A stretch of DNA of 64,000 bases from CAZVKN01 sp964627035. GTDB taxonomy: Bacteria > Electryoneota > AABM5-125-24 > Hatepunaeales > Hatepunaeaceae. Location of the stretch: assembly GCA_964627035.1 (NCBI GenBank), contig CAZVKN010000011.1, positions 1 to 64,000 of the forward strand, read 5' to 3'. The position numbers and the translations under genes were made by a program. The notes under the pieces were generated by a model. That model ran no database searches and was not told the DNA's origin. It saw only the letters and a list, made by a program, of their open reading frames with translations. Positions 35,701 to 44,170 of the stretch are shown here, in pieces (the first letter of the stretch is position 1; each line of letters begins with the position of its first letter).

Positions 35701-37186
35701 TGGTCAGTTTTCGATCCGGAACGGTAAGATGGTTATCAAGAATGTGGTTGAAGAGGTTGACAGAATTAATGTCAAGATAGATGTTGACAGCAGTGGTATT
35801 GTTGAGATAGGGCAATTTGAAGCTCGCATCGAAGGGAACAGCTTTAATATCTCCAACCGGTTCCCGAGTGAGACGGACATCGCCAAACCGTTGAAATTTG
35901 CCGATTATAATCTTGGGGTGATCCAGGTGAGCACAGGCTCTGACGGCATTTGGATGGTCGTACCGGGATTAATGGAAAGTAACTGGGGAGGATTTGTCCG
36001 GCTGAGAGGTCACGGCGGCAGAGGTCCGTTTGAGCTTCAGGGACCCGCAGATTCACCGCTCGGCATCGGTGAAGTTCAACTGCGAAGCGCAATCTTTACC
36101 TATCCGATGCTCACTACAAAAATGAAATCGTCTGAGTCAATGAGAGTGCTGCTCGATTTTGTCAAGAGCATCCGGTGGGATATGAGGGTTATCCCTACAC
36201 GCGGTTGTCGGTACATACTCGAGATGTCGCAACTGGAGAACACTCCGTTTGAGGATCTGACAGAGACACTGCCGTTTGTGGATATCAAGCTGATGATGGA
36301 CCTTGGCATTGACGATGATCCTGACGGCTTGATGTTCACCGGATCGGTAGCGGACACGCTGCATCTTGAAGGAGAGCTGACTTCATCCAGCGGGGACATA
36401 AATTTCCTCGATATGGAGTTTCAGGTTGACCAAATGAGCATCCTGTTCAACCCATCGGACATATACCCGCTGCTTCAGGGTGGAGCATATACGGTTGTTC
36501 AGGATACAAGCAGCATTACAGGCGGGAGGGAGATTCGCATCCAGCTAAGAGCCGGTAACTCGACCATCGAAGACGAGTCAATCTCACAGCGTGCCGGCTT
36601 TGAAGATATGACCTTTGTGCTGGAAGATGACCAGGGATCATCACAAGAGGAAATCCTGCGGTTGATGGGTTATTCCCCGGACCTGCTGCTGCCGAAACTT
36701 GGCGCAATCGGCAAGATGTTTGTCGAGGATGCGATTCCGATACGCGAGTGGAGCAGAACGCTTGAACAGAAAGCAAAGAGATTGCTGGGTATTGATCGGC
36801 TGGAAATCGAGTCTGCGGTCGCAAAAAACCTGATCGAGTGGCAACTCAACAACGCTTTAAGCCCGGACTCAACCGACAATAATTTCAACTATCTGAGGAC
36901 GCTCGATCAATCACGCGTCACGGTCGGGAAATACCTGACCCGTGACCTCTATCTGTCATACACGGGTGTTTTGCAAAGCACACTGGAAGAGGATGTCACT
37001 CGTCTGGGAGTAGTTCACGACTGGAACCTGCAGCTCAGGTTAAGCTCTCTTTCGCCAAACTTGCGTGTAAACTGCCAATACATGTACGACAGCCTGACCA
37101 AAACCGATAACCTTCGCTGGTCACTGCGGTACGGATTTTATATCAATATGGCACGAAAACTGTATCCTAAGTGGCTGCTGGATTGA
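32732..37186 (+). CDS. tamB: TamB/AsmA-like translocation and assembly protein
   Basis: This is a periplasm-spanning protein of about 1484 residues. The GTG at 32732, 20 bases after the previous stop, gives MKRLILWSLIVMFTLAVGVSIWYV, a single inner-membrane anchor; the longer frame begins inside the upstream gene. The body is beta-rich with repeated LSLEGDGLKVNG-type strands, as in AsmA/TamB bridge proteins. The C-terminal ~330 residues match the TamB (DUF490) domain (LQLRSAIFTYPML, SSSGDINFLDMEFQVDQMSILFNP, SQEEILRLMGYSP). TamB proteins carry lipids or aid outer-membrane protein insertion with an Omp85 partner; here BamA follows directly, supporting that pairing. Confidence 0.88.
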   Translation: MKRLILWSLIVMFTLAVGVSIWYVYDGERWLRETLLDELRPVVGQSLDFNRISLHHRGATLRRFTVDISPRVSLEIEAVDARVSYFQLLKGGIKLTRALDEIILVRPHLILTPSKRDTTSSWEYKPFPLKPFSNLTFLRQLRIQDASIETASDTRQVLADSISGTINFKDLSEAKLQLIGRMIRMPDVELRVEALADLFEGSFHMKAKAGIEDVSVIALPQAFADMDFKSGSMDIQMEIFGSDSLTVDGEMVIADMNVNYGDLLYLEHGTLNGNILDPILKLNGSFDINGIHLPFNGTVSDLFAMEWDLHVQPPEINLTQLDNELLGIPPLSGNINLKIDIDGEGIDWSGDLSLEGDGLKVNGIQIDALDLRASAENRIINLERFILMPLGSQLVVTGSHDIGKKSTSLDWIFQHQWEEVESNNWSKIERPTVESRGKLTGTDGFWDGRGKIRLSDGDGNEILNGSVRIIDQQCNIFINPIDQSGQIKLSFGFSDGKFSYRLDEDNFHFFLKQLLRDRYLPEFLSDYSIDMGIKGYLNETDLKMSWQSDSTRRSGSIKGKLRRTQGGWNWGASVRFHLSDDQSLSGVMKGDYRNGQLNIEQTTLRDHLGRTLFDSESLIQLSTHSSIDKRFPLSHLSIELDSLPAARLLEFVVPGLTTDYQMLLSGKIETRSDSISWIGKANLIYPDSVSFIGYSNGYYTGSRITLEHLHLEESITQQNVLNITGSLNLNENAFDSLAIVAGELPLERILQIFVPTQAEDYSGLLNARIIADGDLHFPDLTADIHLTSGKVRKENGYWANVNVTTVDSFYWVNQINFGQGVSGMLDLAGLVHRYNYTYDLGVLGRNVNVQSVMRTATGKPGPLSGLGNFDITMERSLNHQLATTQFVVEPGALGPVSFDKMTGIISLTGLDAKKPRVGIDSINIDWGTTEGLIAGVIPLTTEEDIDIAGSVRGEIMTLLHRINPYFNSARGSGHLLFEVGGNIKHPILEHGQFSIRNGKMVIKNVVEEVDRINVKIDVDSSGIVEIGQFEARIEGNSFNISNRFPSETDIAKPLKFADYNLGVIQVSTGSDGIWMVVPGLMESNWGGFVRLRGHGGRGPFELQGPADSPLGIGEVQLRSAIFTYPMLTTKMKSSESMRVLLDFVKSIRWDMRVIPTRGCRYILEMSQLENTPFEDLTETLPFVDIKLMMDLGIDDDPDGLMFTGSVADTLHLEGELTSSSGDINFLDMEFQVDQMSILFNPSDIYPLLQGGAYTVVQDTSSITGGREIRIQLRAGNSTIEDESISQRAGFEDMTFVLEDDQGSSQEEILRLMGYSPDLLLPKLGAIGKMFVEDAIPIREWSRTLEQKAKRLLGIDRLEIESAVAKNLIEWQLNNALSPDSTDNNFNYLRTLDQSRVTVGKYLTRDLYLSYTGVLQSTLEEDVTRLGVVHDWNLQLRLSSLSPNLRVNCQYMYDSLTKTDNLRWSLRYGFYINMARKLYPKWLLD

Positions 37187-37196
37187 AGTTGATCTT

Positions 37197-37250
37197 GTAG
37201 TCGTGGTCGTCTCAACCACGACGTCGAGCTTGAGACAAGCCCGACTACAA
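37197..37250. repeat. Family A hairpin repeat, copy 3
   Basis: The first stem is GTCGTGGTCG/CAACCACGAC, the second GTCGAGCTTG/CAAGCCCGAC, bounded by GTAGTC and GACTACAA. Confidence 0.75.
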
Positions 37251-37268
37251 ATGCCACATTATTTTCCA

Positions 37269-37343
37269 CAGTCAGGGCGCCGTTCCTGACTGCTATGCAA
37301 TTGATATTCATCAGTTGTTGTGTCAGCCGCGGCGGGCTGACAC
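37269..37343. repeat. Family B hairpin repeats, copies 2 and 3
   Basis: CAGTCAGG with CCTGACTG (37269-37292) and GTGTCAGCC with GGCTGACAC around a GCGGCG loop (37320-37343). Confidence 0.65.
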
Positions 37344-37447
37344 CGGGGTCTAAATTCGCAAAACTATTGACGAGCAATGTCATTTTACCCCTATTAAACG
37401 GTTAAGATCATTGTTTTAGGAAAACAGATTTTCTATCTTTATATGAT

Positions 37448-39787
37448 ATGCAAAAATATTATAAACAAAATCTTATTGTAATTGTCCTGATACTGCTGTC
37501 CGCAACGGCAATTCAAGCGCAGCAGCAACCGCAGCTCACACTGCTTGGCGTGACAGTAGAGGGAAACCACCGAGCAGATTCAGGTCTGATCATCGCCACA
37601 AGCGGGCTGGTCATCGGACAGCCTCTCACCGGTGAAAAGGTGCAGAATGTGATCCGCAGATTATGGGAGCTTGAGCTGTTCGGAGATGTGAAGGTCATGG
37701 TCGAAAAGCAGACCGGAGACGGTGTGTTTCTCGCCATTCACGTCAAAGAATACTCGCGTCTCGAGTTCATTGACATCAGCGGAGGCAAGAAGATCGGCAA
37801 GCGAGAAATGGAGGAAGCGATTGACCTGTTCAAAGGACAGGTGCTGAAGCCGTCCGACCCGGTTAAACTGCACCGTAAATTGCGCGAGTTGTGTGAAGAA
37901 AAAGGCTATCTGCTCGCTGACATCATCGTTGAGATCAAGCCGGGAACTGCCGAAGGTCTAAGCAATCTGCTGGTTCGGGTGGATGAGGGAACCAAGGTTA
38001 AGATAAAGGAGATCATCTTCAACGGCAATGAAGCGATCCCTGACAAGAAACTGCGCAAAAAACTGAAGAACACCAAGCAAAAAGCGTGGTTCAGATCGGG
38101 TGAATTTCACCGTGATAAGTTTGAGGAAGACCTCAAAGTGATGATCTCGCATTATAGAGAAAAAGGATACCGCGATGCTGAAGTGCTCGGTGATTCGATA
38201 TGGTACACGGAAGACAGAAAGAGGATGTTTTTACGCATTGATATCACCGAAGGTCCGTTGTACTACTTTGGTGATGTGACCTTCAGCGGCTCCGACCTGT
38301 TCAGTAAAATTGAGTTGCAGCGTCAGGTAATGTTTGAGCCGGGAGATGTTTTTAACCAGATGATATATGAACTGACATGGCGTGAGAAACTGAGCACGCT
38401 GTTCTATGACAAAGGCTATATATACACATCGGTGCGACCGACCGAAACGCAAGCAGGTGGTGATACTTTAAGCATCAACTTCCACATCGAAGCAGGTAAC
38501 CGCTTCAGCGTCCGGCAGATTCATATTGCGGGCAACAGCAAGACCCTAGAAAAGGTCATCCGCCGTGAGTTTGTCCTTAAACCGGGCGATACATTCGACG
38601 TGACCAAGCTTCGACGTTCTATTCGTGATGTAACAATTTTGAACTATTTTGCGAATGTTGAGCCTGATGTTGAAGAGGTCAGCGAAGATCAGGTAGATCT
38701 TTATATAAAGGTCGAGGAGAAACCTACTGATCAAGCAAACCTGTCAGCCGGATACAGCGAGCAGGATGGTGTGATCGGGGCTATCGGATTCGCTGCGCCA
38801 AACTTTTATGGAACCGGGCAGCAGCTTACGCTCGATTGGAATTTCGGTCAGGAGTACGGTTCGTTTTCGCTTGGATACACCGAGCCGTGGCTGTTTGACC
38901 TTGAACTGTTGGTTGGTGGGTCGTTCTATATGGTGCGTCGCCGCTGGGCTGACGGATTTTCCGAGCAACTCGTCGGTGGATCGGTGAGGCTGGGTCAAAG
39001 GCTTGATTGGCCCGATGACTACTTCCGTAGCGTTTGGATCTATCGAATCGAGCGCAGCATGTATGACGAGTTCTCTCAGTCGTTTCGTGCGAGCAACACA
39101 CAGGGAATAAGCGAAGGTGATGTACGACTGTCGAGCACTCTGACTCACATCCTGACACGTGACAGCCGTGATTTTCCTGAATTTCCCACTACTGGCTCGG
39201 TCGCCAATATAACTACGGAACTTGCAGGTGGTCTTCTCGGAGGTGACGACCGCTATCACAAACATATAGCGTCTCTCGAATGGTACACACGCATACTACC
39301 GAAGTTTGTGCTGTACAATTCGGTGACAGCAGGTTACCTCGGAACATTGACGGGCGGAGAGTCTGATATTCCGCTGTTGGAGTATTTCTACATGGGTGGC
39401 AGCGGGTTGTCGTTGGGAACTCCACTTCGAGGATACGACGAGCGCAGTGTTGGACCGCACGATCTGATCGGTGGTTCGGTTGACGGTGGGAAATCGCAGT
39501 TCAAAGCGGCGATGGAACTGAGGCTGCAAATGGTTGACAACCCGACTATTTACGGATTGACATTTGCAGAAGCGGGTAATACATGGGAGGGATTCAGTCA
39601 CACTGATCCGTGGGACTTGTGGCGTTCTGCCGGATTCGGAGTCAGATTGTACATGCCGATGATCGGAATGATCGGGCTCGACTTCGGTTATGGATTCGAC
39701 CATCCTGAGCGTGATGCGCTTGGAAGGCTGACCGACCGCAGACGCGGAGTATGGAAGACACACTTCCAGTTCGGAAGACAGTTTTAA
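37448..39787 (+). CDS. bamA: Outer-membrane protein assembly factor BamA
   Basis: This 779-residue Omp85 protein inserts beta-barrel proteins into the outer membrane. A signal peptide (to about AIQAQ) leads into five POTRA domains (~28-420), seen as repeated G-N/G-S and FDV/FGDV strands (LTLLGVTVEGNHRADS, IKEIIFNGNEAIPDKKL, YYFGDVTFSGSDLF, SVRQIHIAGNSKTLEKVI). The barrel (~430-779) contains ANLSAGYSEQDGVIGAIGF, NFYGTGQQL, a PLRGYDERSVGP segment matching the VRGF-type loop 6 motif, and a terminal aromatic FQFGRQF. Position between TamB and Skp genes fits. Hairpin repeats separate it from tamB, so it may have its own promoter. Confidence 0.95.
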   Translation: MQKYYKQNLIVIVLILLSATAIQAQQQPQLTLLGVTVEGNHRADSGLIIATSGLVIGQPLTGEKVQNVIRRLWELELFGDVKVMVEKQTGDGVFLAIHVKEYSRLEFIDISGGKKIGKREMEEAIDLFKGQVLKPSDPVKLHRKLRELCEEKGYLLADIIVEIKPGTAEGLSNLLVRVDEGTKVKIKEIIFNGNEAIPDKKLRKKLKNTKQKAWFRSGEFHRDKFEEDLKVMISHYREKGYRDAEVLGDSIWYTEDRKRMFLRIDITEGPLYYFGDVTFSGSDLFSKIELQRQVMFEPGDVFNQMIYELTWREKLSTLFYDKGYIYTSVRPTETQAGGDTLSINFHIEAGNRFSVRQIHIAGNSKTLEKVIRREFVLKPGDTFDVTKLRRSIRDVTILNYFANVEPDVEEVSEDQVDLYIKVEEKPTDQANLSAGYSEQDGVIGAIGFAAPNFYGTGQQLTLDWNFGQEYGSFSLGYTEPWLFDLELLVGGSFYMVRRRWADGFSEQLVGGSVRLGQRLDWPDDYFRSVWIYRIERSMYDEFSQSFRASNTQGISEGDVRLSSTLTHILTRDSRDFPEFPTTGSVANITTELAGGLLGGDDRYHKHIASLEWYTRILPKFVLYNSVTAGYLGTLTGGESDIPLLEYFYMGGSGLSLGTPLRGYDERSVGPHDLIGGSVDGGKSQFKAAMELRLQMVDNPTIYGLTFAEAGNTWEGFSHTDPWDLWRSAGFGVRLYMPMIGMIGLDFGYGFDHPERDALGRLTDRRRGVWKTHFQFGRQF

Positions 39788-39860
39788 GTAGAAGTTCTGA
39801 GTTCAGGCTTCAGCCTGTCTTCAGTGTAGACAAGTTAAAGTATGAACTCTGTACTTCTAC
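39788..39860. repeat. Three-way-junction-like palindromic element
   Basis: The outer arms GTAGAAGT (39788-39795) and ACTTCTAC (39853-39860), plus GAGTTCA and TGAACTC, enclose two small hairpins, AGGC/GCCT around TTCA and TGTCT/AGACA. It begins right at the bamA stop. Confidence 0.65.
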
Positions 39861-39873
39861 AAAGGAAGACAAT

Positions 39874-39927
39874 GTAGTCGTGGTTGTCTCAACCACGACA
39901 TCGGGCTTGAGACAAACCCGACTACAG
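39874..39927. repeat. Family A hairpin repeat, copy 4
   Basis: Near-perfect: GTCGTGGTTG/CAACCACGAC, then the second stem TCGGGCTTG with CAAACCCGA, bounded by GTAGTC and GACTACAG. Confidence 0.75.
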
Positions 39928-39957
39928 GATAAATCGTAATATAAAGGCTATCTAAAC

Positions 39958-40491
39958 ATGAATAAACTCGTACTTACAATTACACTGTTACTGATCTTCA
40001 CCGGGTCACTGTTCGCTCAACTCCGGATCGGTGTGGTTGACACCGATGTCATCCTCCAAGAACATCCACAGTTGCTGCAAGGGGCGGAAGCACAGCTTGC
40101 GAATGAAGTAAAACAGTGGGAAGTCGCTCGCAAACCGTGGGAAGCGGACATGGAACGGTTGCAGGCTGATATTATACAGCGTGACGGTGAACTGAAGAAA
40201 GGCAAGATGCTCAGTGAATCCAAACGCAATCTGCTCCAGCGGCAACTCGACTCACTGCAGGCGGATTTCCAGCAGCGGTTCCAAATGCAGATGGCTCAAG
40301 ATCAGGAGAGACTGCAGATGCGACGCGCAGAGCTACTTAACGAGGTGTTCAGCAGCGTTCGCGAGATCGTCAAAGAGGTCGGTGAAGCAGAGGATTACGA
40401 TTTGATTATTGACAGTGCCGGAGCGGTTATATATGCCAGAGATCCCGAAGATGTTACCGACAGTGTGCTGAGATCACTGCAAGACAGGTGA
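39958..40491 (+). CDS. skp: OmpH/Skp-family periplasmic chaperone
   Basis: This is a 177-residue protein. A signal peptide (LLIFTGSLFAQ) is followed by RIGVVDTDVILQEHPQL, the Skp opening strand, then a long coiled coil (~45-130, Q/E/R-rich) and the closing segment EDYDLIIDSAGAVIYARDPEDVTDSVLRSL. Skp trimers hold unfolded outer-membrane proteins for BamA, whose gene is immediately upstream. A second, lipid-anchored relative follows after 30 bp. Confidence 0.88.
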   Translation: MNKLVLTITLLLIFTGSLFAQLRIGVVDTDVILQEHPQLLQGAEAQLANEVKQWEVARKPWEADMERLQADIIQRDGELKKGKMLSESKRNLLQRQLDSLQADFQQRFQMQMAQDQERLQMRRAELLNEVFSSVREIVKEVGEAEDYDLIIDSAGAVIYARDPEDVTDSVLRSLQDR

Positions 40492-40521
40492 TCGCATTAG
40501 TGCGAATTGCATGAGGATAAT

Positions 40522-41094
40522 ATGACGAGAACAGTGCTTTTAGCCTCTATGTTGATGATGCTGTTGATCGGGTGTGCCGGAACTACCGCTACGGGAACAG
40601 GTGGTGCGGGAATTCCGACTCTGCCGTGGCAAAGTGGGGGTGGTTTGAAAATTGGCTACATACGTTCTGATGTGATTTCCGATAAGTATGCCGACTACCG
40701 TGACGCAGACAACAGCCTTGAAAGAGATAATCGAAAATGGCTCGCTGAAGCAGATAAAATGGATGAGACAGTGCGCAGCAAAGAGCGCGAACTGGAAGAA
40801 GTCAGGCTTATTCTGAGCGAGGAACGGTTAAGTGAGCTTGAGAAGGAGCTGGTGAATGAACGCAAAGCCCTGCAAAAATTCCGACACAACACTTGGTATG
40901 CGGAGAACAGCACTTATGTCAAGAGACGGCGTGAGCTGATGGCTCCTATTGATGCGCGGGTCAATGATGCAATCTGGAGGGTTGCGGAGGAGGAAGGGCT
41001 GGATCTTGTCTTCGACACCATAGCGGGTAACATTGTGTTTGCAAAGGAGGGATTGGATATCACTGACCAGGTAATGGAGGAATTACAAAAATGA
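40522..41094 (+). CDS. Second OmpH/Skp-like chaperone, lipoprotein form
   Basis: This protein has about 190 residues. The ATG at 40522 follows GAGG and gives a lipoprotein signal with lipobox LIGC (LLMMLLIGCAG). A Thr/Gly-rich linker leads to LKIGYIRSDVISDKYADY, a charged coiled coil (~60-125) and GLDLVFDTIAGNIVFAKEGLDITDQVMEELQK, the Skp pattern. Lipid anchoring would keep it on a membrane rather than free in the periplasm. The stop overlaps lpxD by four bases (ATGA), so expression is coupled. Confidence 0.82.
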   Translation: MTRTVLLASMLMMLLIGCAGTTATGTGGAGIPTLPWQSGGGLKIGYIRSDVISDKYADYRDADNSLERDNRKWLAEADKMDETVRSKERELEEVRLILSEERLSELEKELVNERKALQKFRHNTWYAENSTYVKRRRELMAPIDARVNDAIWRVAEEEGLDLVFDTIAGNIVFAKEGLDITDQVMEELQK

Positions 41095-42122
41095 ATAGAA
41101 CCGCATCGTTCACCACCTCGCAACTGGCAGATCTCCTCGGTTGTCAACTTGAGGGGAAGGGTGATGTGGTTATCCGGTCACTCGCACCGATTGAAGAAGC
41201 AGACGCAGACCAACTGACCTTTATTGCAAATCCGGGCTACCGCCGCTATATCCCCAACTGCAAGGCGGGAGCAATCATTATCTCTCCTGAGCTGGATACT
41301 CCACCGCATATAGAACGATTCGTATCAGAGGATCCATACTCTTCTTTCCGCAAGGCATTGGAGCTGTTGTATCCCCCACGACAACCGGACATTGAACCGG
41401 GTATTCATCCAAAAGCTGAGATAGACCCCACTGCATCCATTGGTGACAATGTGCACATCGGTCCATTCGTTCACGTTTCTGCAGGAGCCAAGATCGGTGA
41501 CGGTTCAACGCTCTACTCCGGGTCATATATCGGTCAGAACAGCGTAATAGGTAACAATTGCATCATTGGTGTTGGCGCAGTCATTCGTCATGAAGTAACT
41601 CTTGGTAAGCGTGTAGTGATCGGTGACCGAGCAGTGATCGGATTTGACGGCTTTGGGTACGTTCCGAGCGAGACAGGATTTCTGAAGATACCACAGGTTG
41701 GATCTGTCGAGATTGAAGACGATGTTGAGATCGGTGCCGGAACCTGCATTGATCGTGCTGCGGTCGGCGTAACCCGCATCGGACGAGGGACGAAGTTAGA
41801 TAACCTGATTCAGATAGCCCACGGTGTTCAGATTGGTGAGAACAGCGGTATAGCTGCCCAGACCGGAATATCCGGTTCGACCCGCATCGGTTCCGGTGTG
41901 CTGATGGGTGGGCAGGCAGGTCTTACCGGGCATATCGAAATCGGTGACGGTATGATCATCGGAGCTCAAGCGGGTGTGACCAAGTCGTTTGACATCAAGG
42001 GGATGATTTCAGGCTATCCTGCCAAACCGCACATGAAAGAAGTCAGGATTGAAGCGGCGTTGAACAAGCTGCCTGAACTGCTGAAACGGGTAAAGGAGCT
42101 GGAGAAGAAGGTCAAGGATTAA
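41091..42122 (+). CDS. lpxD: UDP-3-O-acylglucosamine N-acyltransferase
   Basis: This 343-residue enzyme adds the second acyl chain in lipid A synthesis. The N-terminal uridine-binding domain (~1-100, LTFIANPGYRRYIPNCKAGAIII) is followed by a left-handed beta-helix of hexapeptide repeats (~105-310, IGDNVHIGPFVHV and similar). The catalytic His is His244 in IQIAHGVQIG. A C-terminal coiled coil (~325-343, LPELLKRVKELEKKVKD) helps form the trimer. The bamA-skp-lpxD order is the classic envelope arrangement. Its presence implies a lipid A-containing outer membrane. Confidence 0.95.
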   Translation: MNRTASFTTSQLADLLGCQLEGKGDVVIRSLAPIEEADADQLTFIANPGYRRYIPNCKAGAIIISPELDTPPHIERFVSEDPYSSFRKALELLYPPRQPDIEPGIHPKAEIDPTASIGDNVHIGPFVHVSAGAKIGDGSTLYSGSYIGQNSVIGNNCIIGVGAVIRHEVTLGKRVVIGDRAVIGFDGFGYVPSETGFLKIPQVGSVEIEDDVEIGAGTCIDRAAVGVTRIGRGTKLDNLIQIAHGVQIGENSGIAAQTGISGSTRIGSGVLMGGQAGLTGHIEIGDGMIIGAQAGVTKSFDIKGMISGYPAKPHMKEVRIEAALNKLPELLKRVKELEKKVKD

Positions 42123-42125
42123 CGT

Positions 42126-42596
42126 ATGAAACGACAAGTGATGACCGTCGGATTTGCCGATCTGTCAAATTTTTCAAGAGTAGCTCGATCTATTGGTGAA
42201 GAGGGGATACTCGATGTTCTCAATGAATCTTACCGGATTGCAGGCGACATCATACTGAACAACGGTGGAGTCATTCGTAAATATATCGGTGACTCGATAC
42301 TGTTTACTTTTAATGATGCGACTGCAGCGATCAAAGCAGCCCATGAAATAGCCAACGGTTTTCGCAAGGAAGTGGATGACCTGACCATGCGGCACTATGT
42401 ATCCATTGCCACAGGCAGTGTATGGGTTGGTGAAATCGGTCATCCGGATTATATGGTTGAAGATATTATCGGCGAGGTGGTGAACAAGGCTGCGCTTGGG
42501 ATATCGGATGCTCACAAGAGTGAGTCCGGGATTTACATCAGCGACAGGACTCTGAAAGAATCTCTGCTCGGTAGCATTAAAGACAATAATCAGTAA
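42126..42596 (+). CDS. Stand-alone class III adenylate/guanylate cyclase domain
   Basis: This 156-residue protein is nearly a bare cyclase homology domain. The first metal-binding Asp (Asp12) is in VGFADLSNF and the second (Asp56) in RKYIGDSILFTF; GSVWVGEIG and EDIIGEVVNKAALG follow, at the usual places of G-V-aGniG and GD-VN-AaRL. Class III enzymes act as dimers, so this would be a homodimer. There is no sensor or membrane domain. It starts three bases after the lpxD stop, so it belongs to that operon. The transition-state Arg and the base-selecting residues are not clearly seen, so whether it makes a cyclic nucleotide is open. Confidence 0.75.
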   Translation: MKRQVMTVGFADLSNFSRVARSIGEEGILDVLNESYRIAGDIILNNGGVIRKYIGDSILFTFNDATAAIKAAHEIANGFRKEVDDLTMRHYVSIATGSVWVGEIGHPDYMVEDIIGEVVNKAALGISDAHKSESGIYISDRTLKESLLGSIKDNNQ

Positions 42597-42608
42597 TATT
42601 ATAATACT

Positions 42609-42664
42609 GTAGTCGGACTTGTCTCAAGTCCGACCGTCGGGGTTGAGGACAACCCCGACTACAA
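42609..42664. repeat. Family A hairpin repeat, copy 5 (compensated stems)
   Basis: The stems here are GTCGGACTTG/CAAGTCCGAC and GTCGGGGTTG/CAACCCCGAC. They differ from other copies on both arms yet still pair perfectly. Confidence 0.78.
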
Positions 42665-42686
42665 TTTTTACGTTTTTGGAGAAGGA

Positions 42687-43238
42687 ATGCCGGATAAGAT
42701 AGTTGAACGCATTTTAGATGCATCTTCAATGAAACGCACTCTCGCGCGGTTGGCATCTGAGATCGTGGAGGAGAACGACGGCTCATCGAAGCTTGCACTG
42801 ATCGGCATCAGAACGCGCGGAGCACCCATTGCTGAAAGATTGGCTGAGATGATAGCCAATCTTGGAGACGGCGGGACGATTCCAGTCGGAATTCTCGACA
42901 TCACCCTGTACCGTGACGATTTTGCCATGTCTCGCAAGACGCCACAGGTTCGGGCGACGGACATACCATTTGAGTTGAACGGTCGAAATATCGTTCTTGT
43001 TGATGATGTGCTATACACGGGAAGGACAGTACGGGCTGCAATCGAAGCAACCCTTGACAACGGCAGACCGGATCGTATTCAACTTGCGGTACTTGTAGAT
43101 AGAAAAGAGGAACGGGAAATGCCGATTCAGGGTGATTTTATCGGCAAGTCGGTTCACATCGCACCTGGGCAGACGATTCGGGTGCGCGTCAAAGAGGTTG
43201 ACGAAATTGATGAAGTTGTTATAGTGGAGAAAGAGTGA
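42687..43238 (+). CDS. pyrR: Bifunctional pyrimidine regulator / uracil phosphoribosyltransferase
   Basis: This 183-residue protein is PyrR-type. The PRPP-binding motif is IVLVDDVLYTGRTVRAA (102-118); GIRTRGAPIAERL (~40-52) and DITLYRDDF (~71-79) are family signatures. In Gram-positives PyrR binds pyr mRNA and attenuates transcription, with weak uracil phosphoribosyltransferase activity; here it heads pyrB and pyrC. GGAGAAGG precedes the ATG. Family A hairpins lie immediately upstream, but I see no convincing PyrR-binding anti-antiterminator. Confidence 0.92.
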   Translation: MPDKIVERILDASSMKRTLARLASEIVEENDGSSKLALIGIRTRGAPIAERLAEMIANLGDGGTIPVGILDITLYRDDFAMSRKTPQVRATDIPFELNGRNIVLVDDVLYTGRTVRAAIEATLDNGRPDRIQLAVLVDRKEEREMPIQGDFIGKSVHIAPGQTIRVRVKEVDEIDEVVIVEKE

Positions 43239-44170
43239 GCGCTGTACGTTTTAATCATCTGTTAGGTCTGTACGGAGTCAACAGTGAAAGCATCACCGAG
43301 ATCCTCAACACTGCCGACGAATTCCTGAAGGTTCTCGACAGACCGATTCCCAAAGTCCCCTCACTACGGGGGCTGACAATTGCCAATGTCTTCTTTGAAC
43401 CTTCAACCCGCACTCGGATTTCCTTCGAGCTTGCCGGTAAAAGATTATCTGCGGACATGATCAACTTTTCGGCAAGCGGTTCCAGTGTTGGTAAAGGTGA
43501 AACGTTGATTGACACCACCAGAACTATTGAAGCGATGAAGGTTGATGCTGTGATAATCCGTCACTCCGCTCAAGGAGCACCGCACTTCCTTGCAGATCGG
43601 ATCGGCGCATCAGTGATCAACGCCGGTGACGGTTGGCACGAGCATCCGACACAAGGACTGCTTGATATGCTTACTATTCGGCGGAAGACAGGACATTTCG
43701 ATGGATTGAAAGTGCTGATCTTGGGCGATATAGCCCATAGCCGCACCGCACGTTCAAATATCTACGGACTGAAAACTATGGGGGCAGAGGTAACTGTGTG
43801 CGGTCCTTCAACATTAATTCCGCGCGATATTGAGTCACTTGGTGTAAATGTAACCTACGATCTTGCAGAAGGATTGACGTGGTGTAATGTTGTCAATGTG
43901 CTCCGGTTACAGCTTGAGCGGATGCGCCAGGGATTGATCCCATCACTTCGCGAGTACAGTAACCAATTTTGTCTGACACGAAGACGATTGGACGATGCAG
44001 GTAAAGATATTGTTGTAATGGCACCAGGTCCGATCAATCGTGGAGTTGAAATTGACGGTGATGTAGCGGACGGTGAATCGTCGGTTATCGTGCAGCAGGT
44101 GACGCACGGGGTTGCGGTCAGAATGGCAGTGTTATACTTAATTTCCGGTGGAGAGCAGATCAGTGAATAA
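43235..44170 (+). CDS. pyrB: Aspartate carbamoyltransferase catalytic subunit
   Basis: This 311-residue enzyme makes carbamoyl-aspartate, the second step of pyrimidine synthesis. The carbamoyl-phosphate motif FFEPSTRTRISFE (53-65) is intact; SGSSVGKGETLIDT carries the loop Lys, and VINAGDGWHEHPTQGLLDMLT matches the His/Gln motif. It starts at a GTG overlapping pyrR by four bases and overlaps pyrC by eight. No pyrI regulatory subunit is adjacent, as is usual for the PyrB-PyrC type. Confidence 0.95.
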   Translation: MSAVRFNHLLGLYGVNSESITEILNTADEFLKVLDRPIPKVPSLRGLTIANVFFEPSTRTRISFELAGKRLSADMINFSASGSSVGKGETLIDTTRTIEAMKVDAVIIRHSAQGAPHFLADRIGASVINAGDGWHEHPTQGLLDMLTIRRKTGHFDGLKVLILGDIAHSRTARSNIYGLKTMGAEVTVCGPSTLIPRDIESLGVNVTYDLAEGLTWCNVVNVLRLQLERMRQGLIPSLREYSNQFCLTRRRLDDAGKDIVVMAPGPINRGVEIDGDVADGESSVIVQQVTHGVAVRMAVLYLISGGEQISE

